Shown: positions 46,982-55,594 of the stretch, piece after piece
Layout of the letters: each line of letters opens with the position of its first letter
How positions within the stretch are numbered: the stretch's first letter is position 1
Assembly: GCA_016285885.1 (NCBI GenBank)
Contig: JAEERP010000006.1
Coordinates: 1-64,000 of the forward strand
Source: Paludibacteraceae bacterium
GTDB taxonomy: Bacteria; Bacteroidota; Bacteroidia; Bacteroidales; Paludibacteraceae
Reading direction: 5' to 3'
DNA: 64,000 bases
Position numbers and translations under genes: made by a program
Notes under the pieces: model-generated
Seen by the model: the letters and a program-made list of their open reading frames with translations, nothing else
Told to the model about the DNA's origin: nothing
The model's database searches: none

Positions 46982-47860
46982 ATGGAAAGAATAATCATAT
47001 TCGGCAACAAATACAGAGAGGAAGTCATCAAACACACTAAAATCCTTGCGGATGCGTTTAGGAAGAAGGGTGTGGAAGTCGGCATCGAAAAGGACTTTTG
47101 CCAATTCCTCATCGAGAAGGGTTGCGATTTATCCTACCCTCACACGGTCATCGACGAAGAGTGCGGGAAAGCGGATATGGCTTTTAGCATTGGTGGCGAC
47201 GGCACCTTCATCAGGGCTGCGGCGAAGATCGGCAAGAGCAACATACCGCTATTGGGTATCAATGCGGGCCGACTCGGATTCCTCGCTGATGTCTCCGGCG
47301 ACGAGGTCAGCAACGCAGTCGATGAGATCATGGACGGCAAATACAAAATCGAGGAGAGATCGCTCCTCCGCCTCCATACGGAAGATCGGCTCTACACGGA
47401 CTTCAACTATGCGTTGAACGAAATCGCCGTGCTGAAGAGAGACTCCTCCGCCATGATCACCATCCACGCCTGGGCGAACGGAGTGTTCGTCAACTCCTAC
47501 CAGGCCGACGGTCTCCTCGTGGCAACATCCACCGGATCCACCGCCTACTCCATGAGCGTCGGCGGACCTATCGTGGTGCCCCAGGCATCCAACTTTATCC
47601 TAACGCCTGTCGCACCACACAGCATCAACGTCCGCCCGATCATCATCCCGGACACATGGGACATCGAGCTGAAGGTGGAAAGCCGCAACAAGCATTTCCT
47701 CATCGCACTGGACGGTCGTAACAACATTTTTGACGACAAAACATCGCTCTCCATCCGAAAGGCGGACTTCACCATCAAAACGGTGAAGAGGGAAGACCAA
47801 GACTTCTTCTGCACACTGCGGACCAAACTCAGATGGGGGAACGACGAAAGAGAAAGATAG
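46982..47860 (+). CDS. nadK: NAD kinase
   Basis: A 292-residue ATP-NAD kinase that makes NADP. The signature GGDGTFIRAAAKIG (catalytic Asp in GGDGT) and the NE/D motif in FNYALNEIAVLKRD are present, followed by DGLLVATSTGSTAYSMSVGGP. Cytosolic and of normal length. It starts 22 bases after the rpmE2 terminator, so it depends on readthrough or on a promoter I could not identify, and is followed four bases later by fmt, an evident two-gene unit. Confidence 0.97.
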   Translation: MERIIIFGNKYREEVIKHTKILADAFRKKGVEVGIEKDFCQFLIEKGCDLSYPHTVIDEECGKADMAFSIGGDGTFIRAAAKIGKSNIPLLGINAGRLGFLADVSGDEVSNAVDEIMDGKYKIEERSLLRLHTEDRLYTDFNYALNEIAVLKRDSSAMITIHAWANGVFVNSYQADGLLVATSTGSTAYSMSVGGPIVVPQASNFILTPVAPHSINVRPIIIPDTWDIELKVESRNKHFLIALDGRNNIFDDKTSLSIRKADFTIKTVKREDQDFFCTLRTKLRWGNDERER

Positions 47861-47864
47861 GAAC

Positions 47865-48833
47865 ATGGAAAAGAAGGATTTACGAATCGTATACATGGGA
47901 ACACCCGACTTTGCGGTCGAACCTCTCAGAAAACTAGTGGAGGGGGGCTACAACATCGTGGGGTGCATCACCATGCCGGACAAGCCAGCGGGCAGAGGCC
48001 ACAAGATACAATTCTCGCCCGTGAAGGAATACGCCATCGAGAAAAACATTCCTCTCCTCCAGCCTGAGAAGCTAAAGGACGAGGATTTTCAATCGGACTT
48101 GAAGGCTTGGAACGCAGACCTTCAAATCGTCGTGGCATTCCGCATGCTTCCGGAATCGGTTTGGAATATGCCCCGCCTAGGCACATTCAACCTTCACGCC
48201 TCCTTGTTGCCTCAATACAGAGGCGCCGCTCCTATCAATTGGGCGGTCATCAACGGAGAGAAAGAGACGGGTGTCACCACCTTCTTCCTAACCCATGACA
48301 TCGACACGGGAAACATCATCCTGCAAGAGAAGATCAAAATAGAAGAGTGCGACAACGTAGGCACCGTCCACGACAAACTCATGACGATCGGCGCAGACAT
48401 CGTGACCAAAACGGTGGACAAGATATTGGACGGAAGCATCTCCACAACCCAACAATCCATGCTCTACAAGAATGAGGCGGAACTGAAACCCGCCCCGAAG
48501 ATCTTCAAAGAGACATGCAAAATCGACTTCGGCCAATCGGCCACCCAGATACATAACTTGGTCAGAGGACTCTCCCCCTACCCTGCCGCTTGGTGCGAAT
48601 TAGTGTCCAAGAAAGGAGAGGCAACCCCTGTCAAGATATTTGAGACAGAAGTCATTCCAAGCGAAAGCAAAGAGACCCCAGGCTCATTCACATTCGACAA
48701 GAAACAGATCAATGTGCAGACTGGAGAGGGTACGATACGCATAAAATCAATACAATACCCTGGGAAAAAGAGGCTATCCGCCGAAGAATTCCTGCGAGGA
48801 TTCAGGATGGAAGAAATGGAAAAGTTTTGCTAA
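47865..48833 (+). CDS. fmt: Methionyl-tRNA formyltransferase
   Basis: A 322-residue enzyme that formylates initiator Met-tRNA with 10-formyl-tetrahydrofolate. MGTPDFAVEPLRKLV at the N-terminus, FNLHASLLPQYRGAAPINWA (catalytic Asn and His) and a following THDIDTG with the catalytic Asp are all in place. A C-terminal OB-fold region spans about residues 210-320. It sits four bases after nadK, and the two are probably translated from one message. Confidence 0.97.
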   Translation: MEKKDLRIVYMGTPDFAVEPLRKLVEGGYNIVGCITMPDKPAGRGHKIQFSPVKEYAIEKNIPLLQPEKLKDEDFQSDLKAWNADLQIVVAFRMLPESVWNMPRLGTFNLHASLLPQYRGAAPINWAVINGEKETGVTTFFLTHDIDTGNIILQEKIKIEECDNVGTVHDKLMTIGADIVTKTVDKILDGSISTTQQSMLYKNEAELKPAPKIFKETCKIDFGQSATQIHNLVRGLSPYPAAWCELVSKKGEATPVKIFETEVIPSESKETPGSFTFDKKQINVQTGEGTIRIKSIQYPGKKRLSAEEFLRGFRMEEMEKFC

Positions 48834-48881
48834 ACAGATAAACTTTTAACTTTTTTCAGGCGAATTATAAAAAAAATCGCA

Positions 48882-48889
48882 TATATTTG
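48882..48889 (+). promoter_or_regulatory. -7 promoter element for the sigma factor gene
   Basis: TATATTTG, an exact TAnnTTTG match 49 bases after the fmt stop; it gives a leader of about 90 bases. Confidence 0.6.
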
Positions 48890-48985
48890 CAATAATAAAG
48901 AACTGAGCAAGTATTAAAGTATAAAGTATAACTAAAAACCTATTGCCTATCGATACACGCATACTCAATTATAAACAGAAAGAGT

Positions 48986-49588
48986 ATGATCATCAAAAAG
49001 ACAATGACCGACGAGGAGTTGGTTAAACTATATGAAAGTGGCGTCAACGAAGCGTTTGATGCGTTATTGCTACGTCATAAAGACAAGGTTTATGCGAGCA
49101 TCTACATGTCGGTCCGAGACAAAGACCTCGCCAACGACATCTTCCAAGAGACATTCATAAAAGCGATTAGCACCATCAAACAAGGGAGGTATACCGAGAA
49201 AGGGAAATTCTCCTCATGGATCTCACGCATCGCACACAATCTCATCATCGACCAGTTCCGGACGGAAAAAAACGAGAACACCATCTCCAACGACGAAGAC
49301 GAGGAGTTGGACCTCCTCAATGACATTCGGTTGTACGAGGAGAACGTGGAAGATACGATGATCCGAGAGCAGGTGTACGAGGACGTCGTCAGGCTAATGA
49401 ACTATTTACCGGACAATCAAAAAGAGGTGTTACGCATGAGATTCTTTGAGGACCTCAGTTTCAAGGAGATCGCCGACGCCACAGGTGTAAGCATCAACAC
49501 CGCGCTGGGCAGGATGCGCTATGCCATCATCAATCTAAGAAAACTTGCGGACGCCAATGACGTGTACCCATGTCAAGAGCCCTACTAA
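48986..49588 (+). CDS. ECF-like RNA polymerase sigma factor
   Basis: A 200-residue sigma-70 family factor with only regions 2 and 4. Region 2 includes VYASIYMSVRDKDLANDIFQETF and GKFSSWISRIAHNLIIDQFR; an acidic linker (SNDEDEELDLLND) follows; region 4 is LPDNQKEVLRMRFFEDLSFKEIADATGVSINTALGRMRYA. It directs RNA polymerase to a subset of promoters, unknown here. No anti-sigma factor gene is adjacent, so it is not the usual sigma/anti-sigma FecI/FecR pair. An ATG six codons downstream (MTDEEL) is an alternative start. Confidence 0.92.
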   Translation: MIIKKTMTDEELVKLYESGVNEAFDALLLRHKDKVYASIYMSVRDKDLANDIFQETFIKAISTIKQGRYTEKGKFSSWISRIAHNLIIDQFRTEKNENTISNDEDEELDLLNDIRLYEENVEDTMIREQVYEDVVRLMNYLPDNQKEVLRMRFFEDLSFKEIADATGVSINTALGRMRYAIINLRKLADANDVYPCQEPY

Positions 49589-49670
49589 CATGCCAAACAA
49601 GCACTAATATCCAAATATGAAAAAAGGGGCAAACACCCCCAAACATGCTTAAAAAGCGTGAAAAGAAAAA

Positions 49671-49701
49671 GGAGATAAACAAATGTTTACCTCCTTTTTT
49701 T
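49671..49701. terminator. Bidirectional terminator between the sigma factor gene and tRNA-Asp
   Basis: GGAGATAAAC and GTTTACCTCC form a stem with one A-C mismatch around AAAT, followed by TTTTTTT on the plus strand; on the minus strand a TTTTTC tract follows, so it can end the tRNA-Asp transcript too. Confidence 0.8.
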
Positions 49702-49705
49702 GTTG

Positions 49706-49779
49706 CGGTGCGGACGGGACTCGAACCCGTGACCCCATGCGTGACAGGCATGTATTCTAACCAGCTGAACTACCGTACC
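49706..49779 (-). tRNA. tRNA-Asp (anticodon GTC)
   Basis: A 74-base tRNA. The anticodon arm is CATGC-CTGTCAC-GCATG with anticodon GTC; T arm CGGG-TTCGAGT-CCCG; discriminator G, as needed for aspartate identity. The acceptor strands GGTACGG and CCGCACC pair except for an A4-C69 mismatch. CCA is not encoded. Upstream lies a TACCTTTG promoter. Confidence 0.93.
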
Positions 49780-49809
49780 TTCCGCAATCATCATCTCTCG
49801 ATTGCGATG

Positions 49810-49817
49810 CAAAGGTA
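49810..49817 (-). promoter_or_regulatory. -7 promoter element for tRNA-Asp
   Basis: The minus strand reads TACCTTTG, an exact TAnnTTTG match, 31 bases before the mature 5' end. Confidence 0.6.
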
Positions 49818-49897
49818 AACATAAATTTCGATTCAGCAAACATACAGCATACTTTTTTCGCAAAAATTCGGTAACAATAATTAACAAAAGAAATCGT

Positions 49898-49905
49898 TAT
49901 ATTTG
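49898..49905 (+). promoter_or_regulatory. -7 promoter element for the tatD-like gene
   Basis: TATATTTG, an exact TAnnTTTG match 34 bases before the ATG at 49940. Confidence 0.6.
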
Positions 49906-49939
49906 AGGATATAGAAAAGTAAAGTAAATAACGACGTAA

Positions 49940-50713
49940 ATGATAGACTTAACTGACACTCATTCACACCTATACGAAGACGAATTCTCAGAAGACAGGG
50001 GCGAAGCCATCCAACGATTGAGAGAGAGACATGTCAACAACGTATATTTGCCCAACATAGACATCGAAAGCATCGACAAGATGCTAACGCTCTACAAAAG
50101 CGACGAACAACTCTTCCACATCATGATGGGGCTGCATCCGACAAGCGTAAAAGAGGATTACAAAGAGGCGATCGAAGAGATTTGGAGAAGATTATCAGGA
50201 GAGGCGATATGCGGCATCGGAGAGATAGGCATCGACCTATACTGGGACAAAGAATACATCAAAGAGCAAACGGACGCCTTCGAGACGCAGGTGGATTGGG
50301 CGATAGCGCATGGGCTACCCATCGTCATCCATACCCGCAAAGCATTCGAAGAGACCTTTCAATCTCTCAAGAAGTTCGACAAGAAGAAGCTGAAAGGCAT
50401 ATTCCACTGCTACTCTGGTTCCAAAGAAATTGCGGAAGAAATCTTTAAATTGGGAGATTTCAGTCTAGGAATCGGAGGTGTACTCACCTTCAAAAATGCG
50501 GGGTTGGCGCAGGTCGTAAAGGAAATACCCCTAGAGAAACTTGTTTTAGAGACCGATTGCCCCTATCTCACACCCGCACCTTACAGAGGTCAACGGAACG
50601 AATCCTCCTACGTTTTCTTCATAGCGGAGAAATTGGCGGAAATAAAAGGGATGAGCTTAGAAGAAATCGCAGAGATGACCAGTCGCAACGCCAGAAATAT
50701 TTTCGGCGGATAG
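49940..50713 (+). CDS. TatD family metal-dependent hydrolase
   Basis: A 257-residue TIM-barrel metallohydrolase. Metal ligands of the family are visible: THSHLYEDEF at the N-terminus, GEIGIDLYWD, PIVIHTRKAFEE, HCYSGSKE and LETDCPYLTP. TatD-type enzymes act as 3'-5' DNA/RNA exonucleases in DNA repair or RNA decay. The size is normal and the gene complete. It has its own promoter and is followed 50 bases later by the FAH-family gene, which also has a promoter. Confidence 0.94.
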   Translation: MIDLTDTHSHLYEDEFSEDRGEAIQRLRERHVNNVYLPNIDIESIDKMLTLYKSDEQLFHIMMGLHPTSVKEDYKEAIEEIWRRLSGEAICGIGEIGIDLYWDKEYIKEQTDAFETQVDWAIAHGLPIVIHTRKAFEETFQSLKKFDKKKLKGIFHCYSGSKEIAEEIFKLGDFSLGIGGVLTFKNAGLAQVVKEIPLEKLVLETDCPYLTPAPYRGQRNESSYVFFIAEKLAEIKGMSLEEIAEMTSRNARNIFGG

Positions 50714-50738
50714 GCTTCCCCATAAAGCATAAAAATAG

Positions 50739-50746
50739 TATATTTG
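50739..50746 (+). promoter_or_regulatory. -7 promoter element for the FAH-porU unit
   Basis: TATATTTG, an exact TAnnTTTG match. It ends 17 bases before the ATG at 50764, so the leader is only about 10 bases. Confidence 0.6.
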
Positions 50747-50763
50747 TAAAAATATAAAAGAAG

Positions 50764-51375
50764 ATGAAAATAATTGCAGTTGGATGGAACTATGCTGAGC
50801 ATAACAAAGAGCTAAACCCGTCGCAGTTACCCAAGCACCCCGTGATATTCATGAAGCCGGAGACTGCGTTGTTAAAAGACAACAAGCCATTCTATCTTCC
50901 CGATTTTTCGAAGAGGGTCGATTACGAATGCGAGTTGGTTGTCCGTATCTCCAAGATGGGGAAAAACATAGCAAAGAAGTTTGCCAACCGCTACTACGAC
51001 GAGATTGGATTAGGTATCGACTTCACAGCGAGGGACTTACAGAACGAGTTCAAAGCGATTGGTACGCCATGGGAGATATGCAAGGGGTTCGACAACTCAG
51101 CTCCCGTAAGCGAGTTCATCAGCAAAGAGGGATACGACATGAACAATCTGCGCTTCTCGCTCAAGAAGAACGGAGAAATCGTACAGAGCGGCAACTCCGC
51201 CGACATGATATTCAGTATCGATGAAATCATCGAATACGCAAGCAAATTTTTCACGTTGAAGACAGGAGACCTGATCTTCACCGGCACACCAGTAGGTGTA
51301 GGCCCAGTTAGTATAAATGATCAATTGGAAGGTTACATCGAGGATAAAAAGATGTTTCAATTCAACGTATTGTAA
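50764..51375 (+). CDS. Fumarylacetoacetate hydrolase (FAH) family protein
   Basis: A 203-residue single-domain FAH-fold enzyme. VGWNYAEHNKEL, FMKPETALL, VDYECELVVRI (metal-binding Glu) and GIDFTARDLQ are diagnostic; FTGTPVGVGPV closes the active site. Relatives such as FAHD1 act as acylpyruvate hydrolases or oxaloacetate decarboxylases; the substrate here cannot be told from sequence. It is 12 bases upstream of porU and probably cotranscribed; in Porphyromonas gingivalis I recall the same neighbour next to porU, so the pairing looks conserved while a functional link is unproven. Confidence 0.92.
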   Translation: MKIIAVGWNYAEHNKELNPSQLPKHPVIFMKPETALLKDNKPFYLPDFSKRVDYECELVVRISKMGKNIAKKFANRYYDEIGLGIDFTARDLQNEFKAIGTPWEICKGFDNSAPVSEFISKEGYDMNNLRFSLKKNGEIVQSGNSADMIFSIDEIIEYASKFFTLKTGDLIFTGTPVGVGPVSINDQLEGYIEDKKMFQFNVL

Positions 51376-51387
51376 AAAAAGACGATT

Positions 51388-54300
51388 ATGAAACTTAAGC
51401 ATTCCATTTTCGCTATCATAGCAAGTCTGGCAATCATTGCCTCCGTACAGAACGTTCACGCAAGGACCTACGCTGAACATTCCGTTCTCGCATCCGGCAC
51501 ATGGGTGAAAATCAGGGTGTCGGAAACCGGTATCTGTAAACTCACGTACGATCAGATAAAGGAGATGGGCTTCAAATCGCCCAAGGAGGTACACGTATAC
51601 GGATATGGCGGAGCCACATTGTCAGAGAACTTCAACCTGCCCAAAACCGATGATCTAGAGGAAACCTCCATCTACGATTCGGGGTCAGCCATCTACTTCT
51701 ACGCTCAGGGCCCACGGAAATGGAACTACAGAGGCATCAACAATAGACATGCCTTCGACGTCAGTTCAAACCCCTACTCTCTCCACGGCTACTACTTCCT
51801 GACCAGCAACAGCAACAGCAGGAAGCTCGTCAGCCAAGCGCCCGCAATAGAGAGCAGCGAGGATGAGACAGAAATCACCAACTATCTGGAACACATCAGC
51901 TACAAGAAGGAGGAGATCAACCTCGTCAAATCCGGCACAGGATGGTTGAGTGACCAGACCCCAATACTCAAATCGTTCTCCCACGAGTTCGAAATGCCCG
52001 ACATAGACATCTGCGAGTTAGGAAGTCTCTACATCAGTATCGCCTCCTACTCACCTCAAAAAAGCAAAGTGAAAGTCAGTTTCGCGGACAATTCACAGGA
52101 GGTAGAGATCCCTTACTGCGGAGAAGGATCCTCCGCGATAGCGACAGAGAAGACCATATCATGGTTGCCATCTCAAGAAAGGAACACGCTTTTCCTCACC
52201 TATATAGCCAACAACGGAACCGACAACCTATGGGTGGAACAACTCGTGTTGTGCGCATTCAGGAAACTGAAGATGAACGACGGAATCATGTATTTCCGCA
52301 ACCCCAACACAGAAGAGGGGGGAGCCTACAAATACATCATTTCCGGAGCCTCCTCCAACACGCAAGTATGGAATATCACGGACCCGCAACAAGTAACCCG
52401 AATTGCCACAGAAGAGGATGGAGACGAATTGATTTTCAGACAAAAACCTACGAAGATGGAAGAATATGTGGCCTTCAACCCGAACAGTTCAAAGTTCGTC
52501 AAGGCTGAATTGGTGGGGAAAATAAGCAACCAAGACTTACACGCCATCAAGGACATCGATTTCATCATCATCTCACATGAATCCTTCCTCTCCGAAGCCC
52601 AAAGACTCGCCAATCTTCACAAGGAATACGACAATGTCACCGCAATCGTTGTCACTCCAGAAGAGATCTACAACGAGTTCTCCTCCGGAACACCAGACGC
52701 AAGCGCAATACGATGGTTCCTGAAGATGTTCTATGACAGAGGAGAATACAACAAGCAAGTGCTTCTCTTCGGAGACGGATGCTACGACAACAGGGGCATT
52801 TTACGAGGCAACGGCAATACTGTCAACAACCACATCGTCACCTACCAGGGAGGAAACAAATACTCGGAGGCCAACTCCTACGTGTGCGACAACTACTTCT
52901 GCAACCTCAACGACCAAAACAACGGAATCCTCGTCCGCCGCATGAAGATGGACTATGGAATAGGCAGATTACCGGTCTCCACGACTGCACAAGCCACCAA
53001 CATGGTGAACAAAGTGGAGAATTACCTCAAAAACAACAGATTCGGCAAATGGAGGGATAAGGTCCTTCTCATTGCAGACGACAACGAACACTCTAAAGAC
53101 GTAAGCGGATACAACAAATTCTTTGGGTACTCGGATAACATCGCCAAGATCATCCATAGGAATGACTCAGCCATGGAGGTTCAGAAGGTACATTTCGACT
53201 CCTATATGAGAGTCACCGGATCGAACGGAAACAGATTCCCAGAAGTGGAAGAGATCATCAACAAGAACATACAAGACGGTGTCCTCATCCTAAATTACAT
53301 TGGTCATAGCGGTGAATTGGCATGGGCAGAGGAAAGGGTATTCACCCAAAACCAAGCCGCAACGATATTCAACGAGAAACAGGGATTCTGGTTCACCGCC
53401 AGCTGTAGGTTCGCCGTGTTCGACGCCCTGACAAGCTCCGCGGGAGAAGACCTTATACTGAACCCGAACGGAGGTGCATTGACGCTGTTCAGTGCCGCCA
53501 GAACCGTTTACGACGGACAAAACGACAACCTAAACAGAGAATATTTCAACGAGATCTGCAAGAGGGATAGCATCACCCATATACAACCGACCATCGGAGA
53601 GATCTGCAAGAGAGCGAAAAACGCATTGGACAACGACTCCAATAAATTGTCATTCACCCTATTAGGAGACCCAATGCTACGGATATGCTATCCGAAAGGC
53701 AATGTCCTGACCGACTCCATCACACAAATCGGAGGTTCGGTCACCGATACCATCCACGCACTCTCTGAGATAAAAGTATATGGTCACATCGAAGATGAAC
53801 AAGACAACTTCATGAACAACTTCAATGGTCCAATAGAGATCACGCTCTACGACAAAGAGCTTATACTCAGCACGAAAGGTAATCTATTCAACACAGAAGA
53901 AGAGAGAGAGAAAAACAAGCACCGTTACAGCGACCGTCTAAACGTCTTGTTCTCGGGCAAGACAGAGGTCAACAACGGTTATTTCTCCTTCGTCTTCAAG
54001 GTGCCTAAAGACATCAACTACAACTATGGGACGGGAAGGTTACACTACTACGCCGTGGACGAGTCCCTCGAATATGACGCAGATGGCGCCTCGGAAGATT
54101 TCATCATCGGAGGAAGCAGCGACAACGATGCATACGACAACTGCGGACCAAGCATCACCCTCTATATGAATCACAAGGCATTCCTGTCAGGCGACAAAGT
54201 CAATAGCACCCCTGTCCTCTTCGCGGAAATCAGCGACGACAACGGAATCAACTCGTCCGGCAGCGGTATCGGACACGACATCACACTGACAATCAACGGA

Positions 54301-54798
54301 AGCAACACACCGACCATACTGAATAAAGAGTTCACCTACAATATGGACAGCTATTCGGAAGGATCGATCACCTATCAATTCCCGGAACTCACGCCAGGGC
54401 ACTACACCGCCACCTTGAAAGCATGGGACTTGCTGAACAACTCCTCCCAAAAGAGCATTGAGTTCATCGTAGACAAAGAGGCCGTCATCCGCACAGACAA
54501 CGTCAAGATAGAGCCAGCCGTCGCATCCGAAAAAGCAGTGATAAAAATAACACATGACAGGCCACTCACCGTACAAAAATATAGACTACTAATATACAAT
54601 TACTTAGGAAAGGTCGTACGAGAGACGGAAACAACTCAGAAAAGAGTTGAACAAGACTTCACCTGGGAGTGGGATTTGAAGAATGCCAACGGACAAATAG
54701 TTCCAACAGGATCATACTTGGTCAGAATCGAGTTTGAAACAGAGGATGGCGGGTTATACGGATTAACGCAAAAAATGATTGTATCTCCAGAAAAATAA
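51388..54798 (+). CDS. porU: Type IX secretion system sortase PorU
   Basis: A 1136-residue gingipain-like (C25) cysteine protease with a signal peptide (AIIASLAIIASVQNVHA). The catalytic pair is His640 in NYIGHSGELAW and Cys673 in FTASCRFAVFD. The C25 subdomains cover about residues 400-770, with LLFGDGCYDNRG marking the first half. The C-terminus has an Ig-like fold resembling FlgD (YNYLGKVVRETE, NGQIVPTGSYLVRI). PorU removes the C-terminal sorting domain of T9SS cargo at the cell surface and links the protein to lipopolysaccharide. The next gene is a Crp/Fnr regulator; porV, which follows porU in several relatives, is not found here. Confidence 0.94.
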   Translation: MKLKHSIFAIIASLAIIASVQNVHARTYAEHSVLASGTWVKIRVSETGICKLTYDQIKEMGFKSPKEVHVYGYGGATLSENFNLPKTDDLEETSIYDSGSAIYFYAQGPRKWNYRGINNRHAFDVSSNPYSLHGYYFLTSNSNSRKLVSQAPAIESSEDETEITNYLEHISYKKEEINLVKSGTGWLSDQTPILKSFSHEFEMPDIDICELGSLYISIASYSPQKSKVKVSFADNSQEVEIPYCGEGSSAIATEKTISWLPSQERNTLFLTYIANNGTDNLWVEQLVLCAFRKLKMNDGIMYFRNPNTEEGGAYKYIISGASSNTQVWNITDPQQVTRIATEEDGDELIFRQKPTKMEEYVAFNPNSSKFVKAELVGKISNQDLHAIKDIDFIIISHESFLSEAQRLANLHKEYDNVTAIVVTPEEIYNEFSSGTPDASAIRWFLKMFYDRGEYNKQVLLFGDGCYDNRGILRGNGNTVNNHIVTYQGGNKYSEANSYVCDNYFCNLNDQNNGILVRRMKMDYGIGRLPVSTTAQATNMVNKVENYLKNNRFGKWRDKVLLIADDNEHSKDVSGYNKFFGYSDNIAKIIHRNDSAMEVQKVHFDSYMRVTGSNGNRFPEVEEIINKNIQDGVLILNYIGHSGELAWAEERVFTQNQAATIFNEKQGFWFTASCRFAVFDALTSSAGEDLILNPNGGALTLFSAARTVYDGQNDNLNREYFNEICKRDSITHIQPTIGEICKRAKNALDNDSNKLSFTLLGDPMLRICYPKGNVLTDSITQIGGSVTDTIHALSEIKVYGHIEDEQDNFMNNFNGPIEITLYDKELILSTKGNLFNTEEEREKNKHRYSDRLNVLFSGKTEVNNGYFSFVFKVPKDINYNYGTGRLHYYAVDESLEYDADGASEDFIIGGSSDNDAYDNCGPSITLYMNHKAFLSGDKVNSTPVLFAEISDDNGINSSGSGIGHDITLTINGSNTPTILNKEFTYNMDSYSEGSITYQFPELTPGHYTATLKAWDLLNNSSQKSIEFIVDKEAVIRTDNVKIEPAVASEKAVIKITHDRPLTVQKYRLLIYNYLGKVVRETETTQKRVEQDFTWEWDLKNANGQIVPTGSYLVRIEFETEDGGLYGLTQKMIVSPEK

Positions 54799-54849
54799 GC
54801 AAAAAGAAACGAGGAAGGAAGAAAATAACATTTTTTCACAAAAAAATTA

Positions 54850-54857
54850 TACATTCG
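54850..54857 (+). promoter_or_regulatory. -7 promoter element for the Crp/Fnr gene
   Basis: TACATTCG, one base off TAnnTTTG, 34 bases before the preferred start codon. Confidence 0.4.
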
Positions 54858-54891
54858 CGATAACAATGTTATTGAACATATTTTGAACGAA

Positions 54892-55593
54892 ATGATAAAA
54901 AAAGGAGAACAAGAGAATCTGAGCATAGAGGAAGTTTCAAACATATGGAACGTATTGACAGAGGAGCAGCTTACATATCTAAAAGCGAACTATATCGTAC
55001 GCAGATATAAGAAAAACGAAATCGTATATTGCGAAGGAGAGACTCCCACACACGTTCTATGCGTCGCAAAAGGAAAGCTGAAGATTTACAGAATCGGCAC
55101 GGGTGGAAGAAGTCAGATCGTCAGAATGGTAAAACCAGGAGAGATGCTCGCCTACAGAGCGATGTTCGCACAAGAGAACTTCGTAACGAACGCATGCGCC
55201 TTCGAGCCCTCCGTCATCTACATGATTCCGCAAACAGTCATCCATAATCTAATCGTTCAAAACAGTGAATTAGCTTGGTATTTTATCCAAAAACTATCGA
55301 CAGACTTAGGCATAGCGGATAAAAGGGCTGTGACACTCACACAGAAGCATGTGAGAGGCAGGTTGGCGGAGTCCCTTCTTTTCCTGAGGGACAACTACGG
55401 CTACGAGGAAGACAACGCCACCATCAACGTACGGTTGTCCAGAGAAGATCTAGCCAGTCTATCCAACATGACCACGTCCAACGCAATACGCACCCTCTCT
55501 GGGCTGGCGCATGAAAACATCATAGAACTGGAAGGCAGGAAGATCAAAATATTAGACGAGAAATATCTAATCACATTAAGTAAAATAGGATAA
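54892..55593 (+). CDS. Crp/Fnr family transcriptional regulator
   Basis: A 233-residue regulator. The N-terminal cyclic-nucleotide-binding-like barrel spans about residues 20-135 (YKKNEIVYCEGETPTHVLCVAKGKLKIY); it lacks the cysteine cluster of Fnr and a clear cAMP-binding Arg-Ser pair, so its ligand is unknown. A long dimerisation helix and a winged helix-turn-helix (LSREDLASLSNMTTSNAIRTLSGL) follow. The ATG at 54892 is chosen; a TTG three codons earlier is the alternative. It is followed one base later by tyrA, so the two are cotranscribed. Whether it controls porU upstream is not known. Confidence 0.92.
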   Translation: MIKKGEQENLSIEEVSNIWNVLTEEQLTYLKANYIVRRYKKNEIVYCEGETPTHVLCVAKGKLKIYRIGTGGRSQIVRMVKPGEMLAYRAMFAQENFVTNACAFEPSVIYMIPQTVIHNLIVQNSELAWYFIQKLSTDLGIADKRAVTLTQKHVRGRLAESLLFLRDNYGYEEDNATINVRLSREDLASLSNMTTSNAIRTLSGLAHENIIELEGRKIKILDEKYLITLSKIG

Positions 55594-55594
55594 A

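Noticed and set aside
49687-49887. An open frame over tRNA-Asp
   Set aside because: It is only the translation of the tRNA and its promoter.
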